Made by a program: the position numbers and the translations under genes. From assembly GCA_005503165.1 (NCBI GenBank), contig SCNT01000017.1:26502-90501 (forward strand): a stretch of DNA of 64,000 nt, written 5' to 3'. Below the pieces are notes generated by a model. That model was not told where the DNA came from. It ran no database searches and was given only the letters and a program-made list of their open reading frames with translations. Source of the stretch: Sphingomonadaceae bacterium 3R27E2-A (GTDB lineage Bacteria; Pseudomonadota; Alphaproteobacteria; Sphingomonadales; Sphingomonadaceae). This document shows positions 52,611 through 62,021 of the stretch, in pieces (position 1 is the first letter of the stretch; every line of letters begins with the position of its first letter).

Positions 52611-54434
52611 TCAGCGCGCCTTCACGCCGAACTGGGTGGTGAAGGAGAGCAGGAAGCGCGGGTCGGGTTTCTGGGCCAGGAATCCGGCGCGGTTGAGCGG
52701 CACTGCGACGGTCATGTCGAGCCGTCCGACGTCGCCATAGGCGAGGCGGATGCCGCCGCCCGCGGAGTAAAGCTTCTGCGGATTGAGCCCCGCAAAGGCC
52801 AGGTCCTTGTTCCACACCCACGCGGCGTCGAAAAAGACGAAGGGCTGGAGCGCGCCGCTCTGGGTGTTGGCGGGGACCAGACTGCCGTAGCGCGCCTCGA
52901 CCGACACCGCGACGCCGCTGTCGCCGATCACCGTGCCGGGGTCGAAACCGCGCCCGACGGTGAAATTGCCGCCCGAAAACTCCTCATAGGCGAGCAGGGG
53001 GTCGCTCGCCCATTGCGCCCGCGGCGCAACCGAGAGGGTGAATTGCTTGACCGGGCGCCATTCGGCGAGCGCATTGGCGCGCAGCAGGAAGGCGTCGGGC
53101 TTGCCCTCGACGCGCGTCAGCGGGATCGCGCCGGGCAGGAAGCAGGCGGCGCCGGTCGGTCCGCAATCGTCGCTGGCGCCCAGGAAACTCACGCCCTGCC
53201 GCGCTTCGAGCGACCCGCCGAGATACCAGCGCGGCTCGGCGGGGCTGTAGCCGCCGCGCCCCGCGATCGACGCGGGGTCGATGAAGCTCGCGTCGGCGCG
53301 CAGGTTGAAGACGCGCAGCCGGTCGCGGTTGATCGGCACCCCGCCGACCGCAATGTCCTGGTCGATCAGGTCGAGCCCGCCGCCGACGGTCAGCCGCCGC
53401 GCCTGCGTCAGCACCAGCGGATAGGCGGCATAGACGCTGGCGATCTGCGTTTCGGACTTGATCGCGAGGCCCGCGACGCTGGGCCGCGTCCAGGCATAGG
53501 TATAGCTCGCGCCGAATTTCAGCCCCTCGTCGCCGACGCGGAACTCGTGCGCGACCTGCGCGACATTCTGTTCGTCGAAATCGGGGGTCGAATAGAAGCT
53601 GACCGTGGTCATGTCGCCCATGCCGGTGATGCCGAACACGCGCGCGCGCGCGATGCCCCCCCACCGGCCGACGTCCTTCGAGCCGAAATTCTGCGCGTTG
53701 AAGTCGATGATCGCCGCGGTGCGGTCGACCGTCACCTCGCCGACGACCTCGCCCGGCGCGCCGCCGGGGCGCAGGGTCAGCCGGGCCGACAGGCCGGGGA
53801 TGTCGCGCGCGAGCAGCAGGTAACGCTCGGCATCGACGATGTTGAACACCGGCTGGTCGTCGAGGTGCGACAGATAGCGCTGGAGCAATTTCTCGTTGGC
53901 GCCGGCGTCGCCGCGCACCTCGATGCGGCTCATCCGCGCCGCGAGGATATCGAGCCGGACGATACCGTCGTCGCCGATCGTCTGCGGCGGCACGCGCACC
54001 GCGGCGAGATAGCCCTGCGCGCGCAGCATCGTCGCGGCGCGGTCGCGGATATCGCAGACCACCGCGACGGGCAGTTCCTGCCCGACGCGGTCGGACCAGG
54101 CGCCGCGCAGCATCGCGGGATCGATGCCCTCGACGGTCGAGAATTGCACGTCGCGCAGCGTGATGCGCACATTGGCGAACTCGGGATTGGCAAGCGGGCA
54201 GGGCGCGCGTTCGATCGCGTCGTCGGCGGCGAGGATCTGCTCGTTCGGCGCCGGCGTCGGCGGCGGCGCGGGGCGCTGGATTTCCTCGCGCGTGGGGATC
54301 TGCGGGGTCGCCACCTGCGCCTGCGCCGGGACCGACACCATCGCGAGGATCAGTCCCGATCCGGCGAGCAGCGATGCTTTCGCGCGCCCGCGACCCGCCG
54401 CATCCGCCAGCTGCCATTGCCCCTTGCCGTACAT
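52611..54434 (-). CDS. Two-partner secretion outer-membrane transporter (TpsB, ShlB/FhaC/HecB family)
   Basis: Outer-membrane protein of 607 residues. The signal peptide ends VPAQAQ. A Pro-rich linker follows, then two POTRA domains (about 85-250; VQFSTVEGIDPAML, PPQTIGDDGIVRLDIL) and a 16-strand barrel. The FhaC-family loop motif appears as FTVGRGFDPGTVIGDSG (VRGY/GDxG-like), and the protein ends FTTQFGVKAR. It exports TpsA. The start is taken as ATG 54434, which has AAGGGG five bases upstream; GTG 54440 lies between that site and the ATG. Confidence 0.93.
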   Translation of the reverse strand: MYGKGQWQLADAAGRGRAKASLLAGSGLILAMVSVPAQAQVATPQIPTREEIQRPAPPPTPAPNEQILAADDAIERAPCPLANPEFANVRITLRDVQFSTVEGIDPAMLRGAWSDRVGQELPVAVVCDIRDRAATMLRAQGYLAAVRVPPQTIGDDGIVRLDILAARMSRIEVRGDAGANEKLLQRYLSHLDDQPVFNIVDAERYLLLARDIPGLSARLTLRPGGAPGEVVGEVTVDRTAAIIDFNAQNFGSKDVGRWGGIARARVFGITGMGDMTTVSFYSTPDFDEQNVAQVAHEFRVGDEGLKFGASYTYAWTRPSVAGLAIKSETQIASVYAAYPLVLTQARRLTVGGGLDLIDQDIAVGGVPINRDRLRVFNLRADASFIDPASIAGRGGYSPAEPRWYLGGSLEARQGVSFLGASDDCGPTGAACFLPGAIPLTRVEGKPDAFLLRANALAEWRPVKQFTLSVAPRAQWASDPLLAYEEFSGGNFTVGRGFDPGTVIGDSGVAVSVEARYGSLVPANTQSGALQPFVFFDAAWVWNKDLAFAGLNPQKLYSAGGGIRLAYGDVGRLDMTVAVPLNRAGFLAQKPDPRFLLSFTTQFGVKAR

Positions 54435-54617
54435 CGCCACCCCTTGCGTTCGAACCCGCCCGGCGTTGCCGCCGTGCGCTCAATTCATACTGCCCAGCCC
54501 GGTGACGGACTGTGCGAATTTTCGACCCAAGGAAAGGACATGCCGCTCGGACGGCAGCTTTTCATCCCATTGTTATCAGATGGATCGGGCGGGGACAATG
54601 GCTCCCGCCCGCTCCGT

Positions 54618-55379
54618 TCAACCGTCTGCCGATTCCGTCTCGGTCATCGCATCGACCAGCCGGTCGAGCTGCGGCGTGCAGCCCTTGGCCATCAGCATCT
54701 CGCTCGCCGCATCGGGCGTCTCGGGCATCGCCGCGATCGCCGCGAAGCGCACCGTCACGGGCGCCGCGAGTCCGCTGCCCGAAATCCGGTAATCGACTCC
54801 ATATTCCACCGGCAGCACGTCGGTCGGCCATTTGCGATATTGGGCGCCGGCGACGATCGCCACCGTCTCGCTCTTGCTTCCCGACGAGATGGTCAGCGCG
54901 GTGTCGCTGGTCATGTCGGGGCGCCACAGCATCAGCATGGCCGGATCGAGGACACAGAAATTGCCCCCTTCGCGATAGTCGAGCACCCACAGATTTGTGG
55001 CACGGACGACCACCGGCTCTTCCTCGCCAGGGCCGCGCGACGCCCCCGCGCGCGATTGCGACGGCGATTTGGCCAGCATGCGCGTCACGTTCGAACTGAC
55101 CGACTGGCTGGCCTGGACCGTGGCGCCGGCGACGAAGTTGCCCTTGCCGGTCAGCGTGCGCGTCTTGCCGCCCTGCATGAGGACGACCTTGTCGCCGTCG
55201 ACCAGGACGACGCGGTCGCTGGCCTTCAGCTTGGTGCCCGCGGGATATTTGGACGCCGACGGACCCGTCGAGCGTACGACGATCGACTGGGCTGCGGCGA
55301 CGCCGGTTACCGCGACCGCGGCCAGCGCGGCCGCGGCGGTCAATCCCAGCCGGCGCAGGCGGATGTCAGGACAGGACAT
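54618..55379 (-). CDS. Exported protein of unknown function in the CHAT/TPS operon
   Basis: Protein of 253 residues, probably periplasmic. The signal peptide ends VTGVAAAQ near residue 32. The next part (VVRSTGPSASKYPAGTKL, DRVVLVDGDKVVLMQGGKT) resembles the beta-rich FecR-like/SH3-type segments found near CHAT genes, but I cannot name the family. A Cys in GNFCVLD and another in KGCTPQ may form a disulfide. ATG 55379 is chosen since GGAG lies six bases upstream. It overlaps the end of the cyclase gene by 14 bases and is 183 bases before tpsB. Confidence 0.75.
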   Translation of the reverse strand: MSCPDIRLRRLGLTAAAALAAVAVTGVAAAQSIVVRSTGPSASKYPAGTKLKASDRVVLVDGDKVVLMQGGKTRTLTGKGNFVAGATVQASQSVSSNVTRMLAKSPSQSRAGASRGPGEEEPVVVRATNLWVLDYREGGNFCVLDPAMLMLWRPDMTSDTALTISSGSKSETVAIVAGAQYRKWPTDVLPVEYGVDYRISGSGLAAPVTVRFAAIAAMPETPDAASEMLMAKGCTPQLDRLVDAMTETESADG

Positions 55380-57456
55380 AGCTTTCTCCACTTTCGGTCT
55401 CGTTCAGGCGTTCTATCAAGAACAGGATGGATGTATCGTGACTGAATTCGGCGCCCAATGCTGTGGCGCAGGTCACATAGCGGCTTTTATCGCCCGACGC
55501 ATGTGCATCGACCATTTCGGCGATGCGCGCGCGCTGCTCCGGCGTCAGGTCCGGGCGCGGGGTGAAGGTGTCGACCGGCTTCGCGCGTCCGCGCAGCGTG
55601 ACGCGGCCCATGGGCACCAGGTCGTCGCGCCCGGCGCGCGCCGCGGCCTCGGCCGAGATGAGCACCCCCGTCTTGAGACTCTTGTTCGCCGCTTCGAGCC
55701 GCGAGGCGGTGTTCATGCTGTCGCCGAGCGCGGTATACTGGATGCGGCCCTCGCCGCCGAAATTGCCGACGATCGCATCGCCGACATGCAGCCCGACGCG
55801 CGTCATGCCGAGCGGCGGGACATCCTCGGCAGCAAGATCGACGCGGAATTTCTCGCCCGCTTCGTACATCGCCAGCGCCGCCGCGGCGGCCTGCGGCCCG
55901 TCGTCGGGACGGCTGAGCGGTGCGCCCCAGAAGGCGACGACCGCATCGCCCACGAATTTGTCGATCGTCCCGCCGTGGCCGAGGACGACGTCGGAAAGCC
56001 GGTCGAGATATTCGTTGAGCAGCCGCGCGACCGTTTCCGGCGTCGTCGCATGGCTCAGCTTGGTGAAGCCTTCGAGGTCGGTGAAGACGCAGAAGATGTT
56101 GCGCCGCTCGCCGTGCAGCGCCAGTTGGTCGGGGTCGCGCATGATCTGCTCCGCGACATCGGCGGGCAGATATTTGCCGAGTGCCGATTGCGCGAAGGCG
56201 CGCTGGCGCGACCCGATGGTGCGCGCCGCGCCGCCGACCGCCGCATAGCCGACGATCCAGCCGAGCGCCTGGCCGAAGGCGGGCAAGCCAACGGTATCGA
56301 CCCCGACGCGCTGCAGCCAGAAGGGATAGGCGAGAAAGAAGACCATCTGGCCGAGGAAGATGATGACCACCCAGCGCGCGCGCAGGTCGATCAGGCTCGT
56401 GAGCCCCCCCGCGACGACGACCAGCAGGGCAAGCGCCCACAGCGCCCAGCCGGGAACCGGCTTTTCCCAGGCGCGGTCGAGTTGCTGCGCGAGCATATGC
56501 GCGTGGACTTCCAGCCCGATCATCGTCTCGCGTTCGCCCGACTGCAGGTCGGGCAGGCGGCTGAGGGGGGTGCTGAACTGGTCGTTGTCGACGATGTCGC
56601 CGCCGATCAGCACATAGCGGCCCTTCACGCTCTCGGCGAAGGCGGCGCGCGTTTCCTCGTCCATCGGGATCGCGAAAGCGTCGATGGCGATGTTGCTGAA
56701 GACTCCCTCTTCTTCGTTGGCGGTCGCGCGCACGGGCAGGCGAAAGCGGATATTGCCCTGGTAATCGGCGTGCGCCTTGTCGACCGGCGCCAGCGCATTG
56801 GCCATCAAAGGCGGCAAACCTTGTGGCCGATCGGGCCAGTTGCGCACCACCCCGTCGTCTTCGGCGACCAGCCGCACGCTCGTCGCGCGCGTCTTGTCGG
56901 TCCGGACGTCGGCAAGAAAAGCCTCGAGGAACTGCTGCTGTTCGTAGAGGATGGTATTCGGATTGCTGCCCTGGGTCACATAGGCGAGCCAGGTCGGGGT
57001 TTTCATCGCCTTCAGCTGCGCCTTCAGCAGCTCGTCGTCGGGGCGCGGCGAGTCGAAAAGAATATCGATGCCGATCGCCTTCGCCCCCATCTGGTCGATA
57101 TTGGCGAGCGCATTGGCGAGCAATGTCCGGTCGAGCGGCGAGCGGATACCCGTGTTGAACAGGGTCTGATCATTATAGGTGATCATGACGATGCGCGGAT
57201 CCTGTTCGACATGCTCCGCCATCAGCGACGCGCGGCTGTCGTAGAGCGCGCGCTCGGCGTCGCCGGCGAGCGGCAGGGTCCAGCTCGACCGCGCGACGAA
57301 CACCGCGGCGGCGAGGAACAGCAAGGTCGCGACCATCCGCCACGGACCGAGCTGCGTCGCAAGCCGGCGCAATTTCTTGCGCAGCGGCACGGCGGCGCGT
57401 TTTTCGCTCGCGGCCTCGGGGGCCGGCGCTGTTTCGGTCGTCGGGGCTTCGGTCAT
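55366..57456 (-). CDS. CHASE2-domain class III adenylate cyclase
   Basis: Membrane receptor cyclase of 696 residues. An N-terminal helix (41-56) is followed by a periplasmic CHASE2 sensor (about 60-330; GAKAIGIDILFDSPRP and IGGDIVDNDQFSTPL are typical), three helices (about 337-410) and a cytoplasmic class III cyclase domain (about 450-640). Catalytic residues are complete: metal Asp460 (FTDLEGFT) and Asp504 (FVGDAVVAF), purine-specifying Lys500 and Thr575, and transition-state Asn582 and Arg586 (ALGDSMNTASRLE). It should make cAMP in response to a periplasmic cue. It starts four bases after the CHAT gene and overlaps the next gene. The longer frame to 57561 is Arg/Pro-rich and rejected. Confidence 0.93.
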   Translation of the reverse strand: MTEAPTTETAPAPEAASEKRAAVPLRKKLRRLATQLGPWRMVATLLFLAAAVFVARSSWTLPLAGDAERALYDSRASLMAEHVEQDPRIVMITYNDQTLFNTGIRSPLDRTLLANALANIDQMGAKAIGIDILFDSPRPDDELLKAQLKAMKTPTWLAYVTQGSNPNTILYEQQQFLEAFLADVRTDKTRATSVRLVAEDDGVVRNWPDRPQGLPPLMANALAPVDKAHADYQGNIRFRLPVRATANEEEGVFSNIAIDAFAIPMDEETRAAFAESVKGRYVLIGGDIVDNDQFSTPLSRLPDLQSGERETMIGLEVHAHMLAQQLDRAWEKPVPGWALWALALLVVVAGGLTSLIDLRARWVVIIFLGQMVFFLAYPFWLQRVGVDTVGLPAFGQALGWIVGYAAVGGAARTIGSRQRAFAQSALGKYLPADVAEQIMRDPDQLALHGERRNIFCVFTDLEGFTKLSHATTPETVARLLNEYLDRLSDVVLGHGGTIDKFVGDAVVAFWGAPLSRPDDGPQAAAAALAMYEAGEKFRVDLAAEDVPPLGMTRVGLHVGDAIVGNFGGEGRIQYTALGDSMNTASRLEAANKSLKTGVLISAEAAARAGRDDLVPMGRVTLRGRAKPVDTFTPRPDLTPEQRARIAEMVDAHASGDKSRYVTCATALGAEFSHDTSILFLIERLNETESGESYVLS

Positions 57457-57460
57457 CGGA

Positions 57461-60400
57461 TCAGCGCGCGGCGCGGCCGGCGGCCTCCCCCTTCTGCGAC
57501 GCTTCGGCGGTTGCGGCGGCGCCGTGCAGCAGCGGCTGGCCGCCGTCGCCGATGATCGCAAACCCTGCCCAATAATAGGGGTGCGAGGTCTGCTTTTCGT
57601 CCATCAGCCGCATCTGGGTGCTCCACAGCGCGTCGGCGACGCTCTCGCCCTGCCGCGCGCCGAACAGCCCGCCGATCAGCCGCTTCGTGGCGTCGAAATC
57701 GTCCGGCGCGGGCCAGTGGCTGGCGATCACCGACCGCCCGCCGGCGCCGATGAAGGCGCGGACGAGCCCGTCGAGCGCGTTGCCGCCGCCGCTCGCGATG
57801 CCCGCTTCGCGGGTCGCGCGGACCGACGCCGCGCCCGCCGTGTCGCACGCCGACAGGATGACCAGGTCGGCGTTGATCTTGAGATCGTAGATCTCCTGGA
57901 AGGTCAGGAGGCCATCGGACTCGCTGCCGCCGAAGGAGGTCACCAGCGCCGGGCGCGCGGGGCACGACGGGCGCGGCGCAGTGACCAGCCCGTGGGTGGC
58001 GAAATGGATGATGCGATAGTCGTCGAGGTCGCCGCGCGTCTTGACCGCCGTGTCGGTGAAGCCGCTGCCGGTGAGCAAGGTGCCGGCGGCTGCGCCCATC
58101 GCGCTGCGCGCGGTGACCAGCTCGTCGGCCGAGATCGGGCGGTTCCACTGGCCGAGGTCCCACTGGCAGCTGTCGTCGACGCCGCCCGCGGCGCCGCGCG
58201 TGCCGAGCCCGGCGAGCGTGGTGCCGACCGGCTGGTTCTGGCCGAGCCCGAAATATTGATTGGCGGCGTTCGACGGCGGCGCCTGCCGCGCATTGCGGAA
58301 AGCCAGCGCCGATACCGCGGTGCTGGGGCGGGTGGTGCGCCCGAGCCACGCGATGCCCCGCATGTCGAAGGCGTCGGCATTGGGGTCGAGCAATTTCTGC
58401 TCATATTCGGCCAGCCCGGTGTCGGCGGTGATGAGCAGGTTGATCGGCAGCCGCAGCATCGCGCCGTCGGGCTCGAAGATCAGGTTGGCGATCGTCGGCA
58501 GCCGGTCGGAGACGGGGCCGAGCAGCCGCGTATAGAGGCTGCGCGCGGTCGCGGCGTCATAGGGATAGGTGACGCGCCGGCCGGCCTCGACGGTCGAGAT
58601 GGTCGAGCGGATGCTGTCGACGGCGCCGTCGAGCGCGGCGGCGCCGATGTCGGCGCGCCACAGCTGCCCGCCCTTGGCGTCGATCAGCATGGCATAGACC
58701 GCGTCGCCGACGACGAGCATCTTGAGATAGGCTTCGTCCGGGCGCAGCACCTGTTGCAGTTCGGCGAGGTCGAGCTTGCCCGGCGCGACGACGCGATATT
58801 GCGGAAAGGCCGACAGCGAAGCAACGGTCTCGGCCTGCTGGAATCCCAGATTGTCGAGCCGGGTCTTCAGATCGGCGCGCAGCGCGCTGATCTCGGGCGA
58901 GACGGGCAGCTGCGCGAGCCGCGCATCCTCGATCCGCGCGCGCTCGATGTCGCGGTTCAGCGTCGTCGCCTGGCGGAACAGCCGGGCGCCCTCGTCGCTG
59001 CCGCTCGACAGTTCGCGCGCGAGCACCGCCTGCGTATCGGCGACGCCGGGGCGGACCTGCAGCTGGCTGGCGACGAAGAAGTCGGCGACGGCCGAAGGAT
59101 CGCTCGCGGCACGATCGGCGAGAAGCCGGTAATAGGGCGCCATCATGTTCGCCATGCCGCTGGTCGATCGCTGCGAGTTCGCGAGCGCGGCGACGACATT
59201 CCTGTAGATGTCCATCGCCTCGGCATCGCGGCCCTGGCGCGTCAGGAAGGCGGCATAGCGCGCGCGCGCCGAGGCGAGGGCGTTGGTCTCGGGATATTCG
59301 ACCGCGAGCGCGCCCACCGATTCGAGGAAGCGCGCATCGGCCGCCGCGGCGTCGCCCGCCGCTTCCTCGGCCAGCGCGAGCTCGCCGAGCATCTGCGAGC
59401 GCAGCCGCACGATCGAGGTGACGCGTCCTTCGCGCACCGCCATCGCATCGGCGAGGCCTTTCAATTGGGCGGCCTTCGCCGCCGCGGGCTCGCCGCGCAG
59501 CCGCTCGACCGTGCCGAGCAGGTGGACCGCCTGCGCGTCGATGATCTGCGCGCGCTCGAGCGGGGTCAGCCGCTCATTGTCCGAGCTTTGGCGGATCGCG
59601 CGCGAGGTGCTGCCGCTGTTCACGCCCGCGACGATCTCGGGGGTCAGCGTCACGGCGTTGCCCTCGACGGTCACCGCGCTGGTCAGCGGCGGGATCGGCG
59701 TATTGAGCAGGTCGGCGGCGCCGGCATAGTCGCGCTGGTTGAGCGCGTGGATCGCGCGGAAATTGCGGCGCAGGCGGAGCTGCACCGGGTCGGTGGTCGG
59801 CACCGCTTCGACCTCGCCGAAGAGCCTTTCGGCCTCGGCGAATTCGCCGAGGTTCGATTTCTGCAGCGCGCGGTTGAGCGTGAATTCGGTCGGGTCGATG
59901 TCGGCCGCGGCCTGCTCCTCGAGCGCGCGGCGCGACAGCGCCTCGAAAAATTCGGCCGCCTCGGCATAATCGCCGCTGTGATTGCGGCGATACCCCTCGG
60001 CGAGCGCGCGATCGACGTCGATCGTCCCCGCCAGCGTGCGTGCGAAGCCGTCGTTGCCGCCGATCGAGGTCGTCGCGACGTTGATCTTGCCCGATACGAC
60101 CTTGCGCTGGCGGATCGATTCGAGCGCGAGGTTCAGCGCGTCATTATAGGCCGCGAAACCCTCGACCGCGTAGCTGGTGTTGCCCGCGGCCTCGATCCGC
60201 GTGTTCCATTGCACATTGCTGTCCCTGACCGTGCAGCTGTTCGGCGCGGTGCAGACGATCGTGCCGCTGCGCGCGCGATCGACGCGCGCCTGCGCCTCGG
60301 CGGGGGTGGCGCGGAGCATGCGGACATAGCCGACGGGCTGGCTGGCGTCGCGGCACAGGATCATCCACGCGCGGTCGAACATGCCGTCGATCACCGAATC

Positions 60401-60562
60401 GCGCACCGTCGACTGGACCTCGCACAGCGACCCGCCCTTGTCGCCGATCGCGAAACTGTCGCGCAGCGTCGGGTCCTGCACCTCCTGCGCGGACGCGATT
60501 CCGGGCAGGGCCAGGGAGATGGCCCCCAGAATCGTGAGCGCGAACGGACGTCGAGCAGTCAT
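57461..60562 (-). CDS. Exported TPR-CHAT caspase-like protein
   Basis: Protein of 1,033 residues. A signal peptide ends GIASAQ. The middle (about 130-620) is helical with TPR-like repeats (NHSGDYAEAAEFFEAL, SNLGEFAEAERLFGEV). The C-terminal CHAT domain (about 700-1,010) has the caspase-type dyad His857 (IIHFATHGL) and Cys906 (VILSACDTAG), both intact, plus ASHWPAPDD and YYWAGFAIIGD, all typical of CHAT. The signal peptide implies action in the periplasm. It is the first gene of an apparent operon with a CHASE2 cyclase, a small exported protein and TpsB/TpsA. A substrate, possibly within TpsA or the CHASE2 domain, is not known. ATG 60562 (MTARRP) is chosen. Confidence 0.9.
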   Translation of the reverse strand: MTARRPFALTILGAISLALPGIASAQEVQDPTLRDSFAIGDKGGSLCEVQSTVRDSVIDGMFDRAWMILCRDASQPVGYVRMLRATPAEAQARVDRARSGTIVCTAPNSCTVRDSNVQWNTRIEAAGNTSYAVEGFAAYNDALNLALESIRQRKVVSGKINVATTSIGGNDGFARTLAGTIDVDRALAEGYRRNHSGDYAEAAEFFEALSRRALEEQAAADIDPTEFTLNRALQKSNLGEFAEAERLFGEVEAVPTTDPVQLRLRRNFRAIHALNQRDYAGAADLLNTPIPPLTSAVTVEGNAVTLTPEIVAGVNSGSTSRAIRQSSDNERLTPLERAQIIDAQAVHLLGTVERLRGEPAAAKAAQLKGLADAMAVREGRVTSIVRLRSQMLGELALAEEAAGDAAAADARFLESVGALAVEYPETNALASARARYAAFLTRQGRDAEAMDIYRNVVAALANSQRSTSGMANMMAPYYRLLADRAASDPSAVADFFVASQLQVRPGVADTQAVLARELSSGSDEGARLFRQATTLNRDIERARIEDARLAQLPVSPEISALRADLKTRLDNLGFQQAETVASLSAFPQYRVVAPGKLDLAELQQVLRPDEAYLKMLVVGDAVYAMLIDAKGGQLWRADIGAAALDGAVDSIRSTISTVEAGRRVTYPYDAATARSLYTRLLGPVSDRLPTIANLIFEPDGAMLRLPINLLITADTGLAEYEQKLLDPNADAFDMRGIAWLGRTTRPSTAVSALAFRNARQAPPSNAANQYFGLGQNQPVGTTLAGLGTRGAAGGVDDSCQWDLGQWNRPISADELVTARSAMGAAAGTLLTGSGFTDTAVKTRGDLDDYRIIHFATHGLVTAPRPSCPARPALVTSFGGSESDGLLTFQEIYDLKINADLVILSACDTAGAASVRATREAGIASGGGNALDGLVRAFIGAGGRSVIASHWPAPDDFDATKRLIGGLFGARQGESVADALWSTQMRLMDEKQTSHPYYWAGFAIIGDGGQPLLHGAAATAEASQKGEAAGRAAR

Positions 60563-60774
60563 CGTCGTAATCCCCCAAACCAAGCCTACAGGCGCCCTGA
60601 CCGCGCATTGGCGGCAAGGCGCAGTCTTCGTTGCTGCGGTACGACCCGATAACCCTTGCCGCGGACCCTAACCCCTTCGCATGCAAAAGGGAAGTGATCT
60701 GCCGCACAGGCGGCTTGCGCCCCTTGCCCGCGCCACCTATCTGCAGAGTGCAGCTTCCAGCCGAAGAGGATGAA

Positions 60775-61098
60775 ATGAGCGTATTCGACGACCGCGAAAA
60801 GGCCTATGAGGCGAAATTCGCCCGCGACCAGGAGATCCAGTTCCGGATCACCGCGCGGCGCAACCGGCTGGTCGGCGAATGGGCGGCCGAGCGCATGGGG
60901 CTGACCCCCGAAGAGACCGACGCCTATGCCAAGGCGGTGGTCCAGGCCGATTTCGAGGAAGCCGGCGACGAGGATGTGATCCGCAAGCTCGCGGGCGACC
61001 TGACCGCAGCGGGGGTCGAGATCAGCGACGCCGAAATCCGCGCCGCGCTGAACGACCAGGCGGTCGAGGCGCGCCGCCAGTTCATGGACAAGATCTAA
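60775..61098 (+). CDS. DUF1476 protein, F1Fo-ATP synthase zeta (inhibitor) subunit
   Basis: Protein of 107 residues. The N-terminus MSVFDDREKAYEAKFA is the family signature; in alphaproteobacteria this segment of the zeta subunit blocks ATP hydrolysis by F1. EMGLTPEE-like (MGLTPEETDAYA) and VIRKLAGDL follow. ATG 60775 has GAAGAGGA upstream and starts the family consensus; the open frame further upstream is not used. It is followed by bolA after seven bases. Confidence 0.92.
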   Translation: MSVFDDREKAYEAKFARDQEIQFRITARRNRLVGEWAAERMGLTPEETDAYAKAVVQADFEEAGDEDVIRKLAGDLTAAGVEISDAEIRAALNDQAVEARRQFMDKI

Positions 61099-61105
61099 GG
61101 CCCCG

Positions 61106-61342
61106 ATGATGGGAATGCGCGAAGACGATCTCAAGTCGATGATCGAGGCGGCGTTCCCCGACGCCGTGGTGACGATCCGCGACCTCGCGGGCGACAACGA
61201 CCATTATGCCGCGCATGTCGTCAGCGCCGCCTTCGCGGGAATGAGCCGCGTCGCGCAGCACAAGGCGGTGTATGCCGCGCTCGGCGGGCGCATGGGCGGC
61301 GAACTTCATGCCTTGCAATTGACCACCGCCGTCCCTTCATAG
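61106..61342 (+). CDS. BolA family protein
   Basis: Protein of 78 residues with the class II KH-like BolA fold. It has IEAAFPDAVVTIRDLAGDNDHY followed by the FAGMSRVAQHKAVYAALG signature, which includes the conserved His used with glutaredoxin to bind a 2Fe-2S cluster. Two to three ATGs near the start are possible (61106, 61109, 61115). It sits 49 bases before the monothiol glutaredoxin, its usual partner. Confidence 0.93.
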   Translation: MMGMREDDLKSMIEAAFPDAVVTIRDLAGDNDHYAAHVVSAAFAGMSRVAQHKAVYAALGGRMGGELHALQLTTAVPS

Positions 61343-61391
61343 GGACGAGACGCTTTTCGCGCGCAAGGCTGCGCCGCACCGGAGACTGTAC

Positions 61392-61733
61392 ATGACCGAC
61401 ACCGCACCCCAGACCACCGGCGACCGCATCGCCAAGCTGGTCGCCGACCACCCCGTCCTGCTCTTCATGAAGGGCACGCCGCTGTTCCCGCAGTGCGGCT
61501 TTTCCTCGCGCGCGATCGCGATGCTCGACCGCCTCGGCATCGAGTATGACACCGTCGACGTGCTGCAGGACATGGAAATCCGCCAGGGGATCAAGGAATT
61601 CTCCGACTGGCCGACGATCCCCCAGCTCTATGTGAAGGGCGAGTTCGTCGGCGGCTCCGACATCATGATGGAGATGTGGGAAGCGGGCGAGCTGCACCAG
61701 CTGGTGGCGGATGTGCCGGCGCGGGCGGAATAG
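61392..61733 (+). CDS. grxD: Monothiol glutaredoxin Grx4 type
   Basis: Protein of 113 residues with the CGFS active site (PQCGFSSRA), LLFMKGTP and the glutathione-binding WPTIPQLYVKGEFVGGSDIM segment. It carries and transfers 2Fe-2S clusters and forms a heterodimer with BolA. A strong terminator follows. Confidence 0.96.
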   Translation: MTDTAPQTTGDRIAKLVADHPVLLFMKGTPLFPQCGFSSRAIAMLDRLGIEYDTVDVLQDMEIRQGIKEFSDWPTIPQLYVKGEFVGGSDIMMEMWEAGELHQLVADVPARAE

Positions 61734-61754
61734 GGCCTGACCTTCAGGAATGAG

Positions 61755-61787
61755 GCCCGCCGGTGCCGTGGCGCCGGCGGGCTTTTT
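61755..61787 (+). terminator. Rho-independent terminator after grxD
   Basis: A perfect 9-bp stem GCCCGCCGG/CCGGCGGGC (61755-61763 with 61774-61782) is followed by TTTTTG. It ends the zeta-bolA-grxD unit. Confidence 0.9.
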
Positions 61788-61818
61788 GTCGGCCTTGGGG
61801 TGGGAAGCGGACATAATA

Positions 61819-61962
61819 ATCCTCCCTGTCGCGAAGCGATGGGGAGGGGGACCATGCGAAGCATGGTGGAGGGGCGGCGGCCTGGAACCTAGGCTTGGGG
61901 CATCGGCCCCTCCACCACCCTTCGGGTGGTCCCCCTCCCCACGGCTACGCCGCAGGGAGGAT
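61819..61962. repeat. Composite palindromic intergenic repeat, copy 3
   Basis: Outer arms ATCCTCCC...GGGAGGAT enclose GCGAAGCG, CCATGCGAAGCATGG, GGAGGGGC/GCCCCTCC and ACCACCCTTCGGGTGGT hairpins. It has the same layout as the copies at 5622-5755 and 38824-39027. It lies in the 624-base gap (61734-62357) between grxD and blaI. Confidence 0.8.
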
Positions 61963-62021
61963 TAAGAATGTCCCCTTCCGCCCGAAACCGGACATGATCG
62001 AGATCGGCGCAGAAACGCTTC

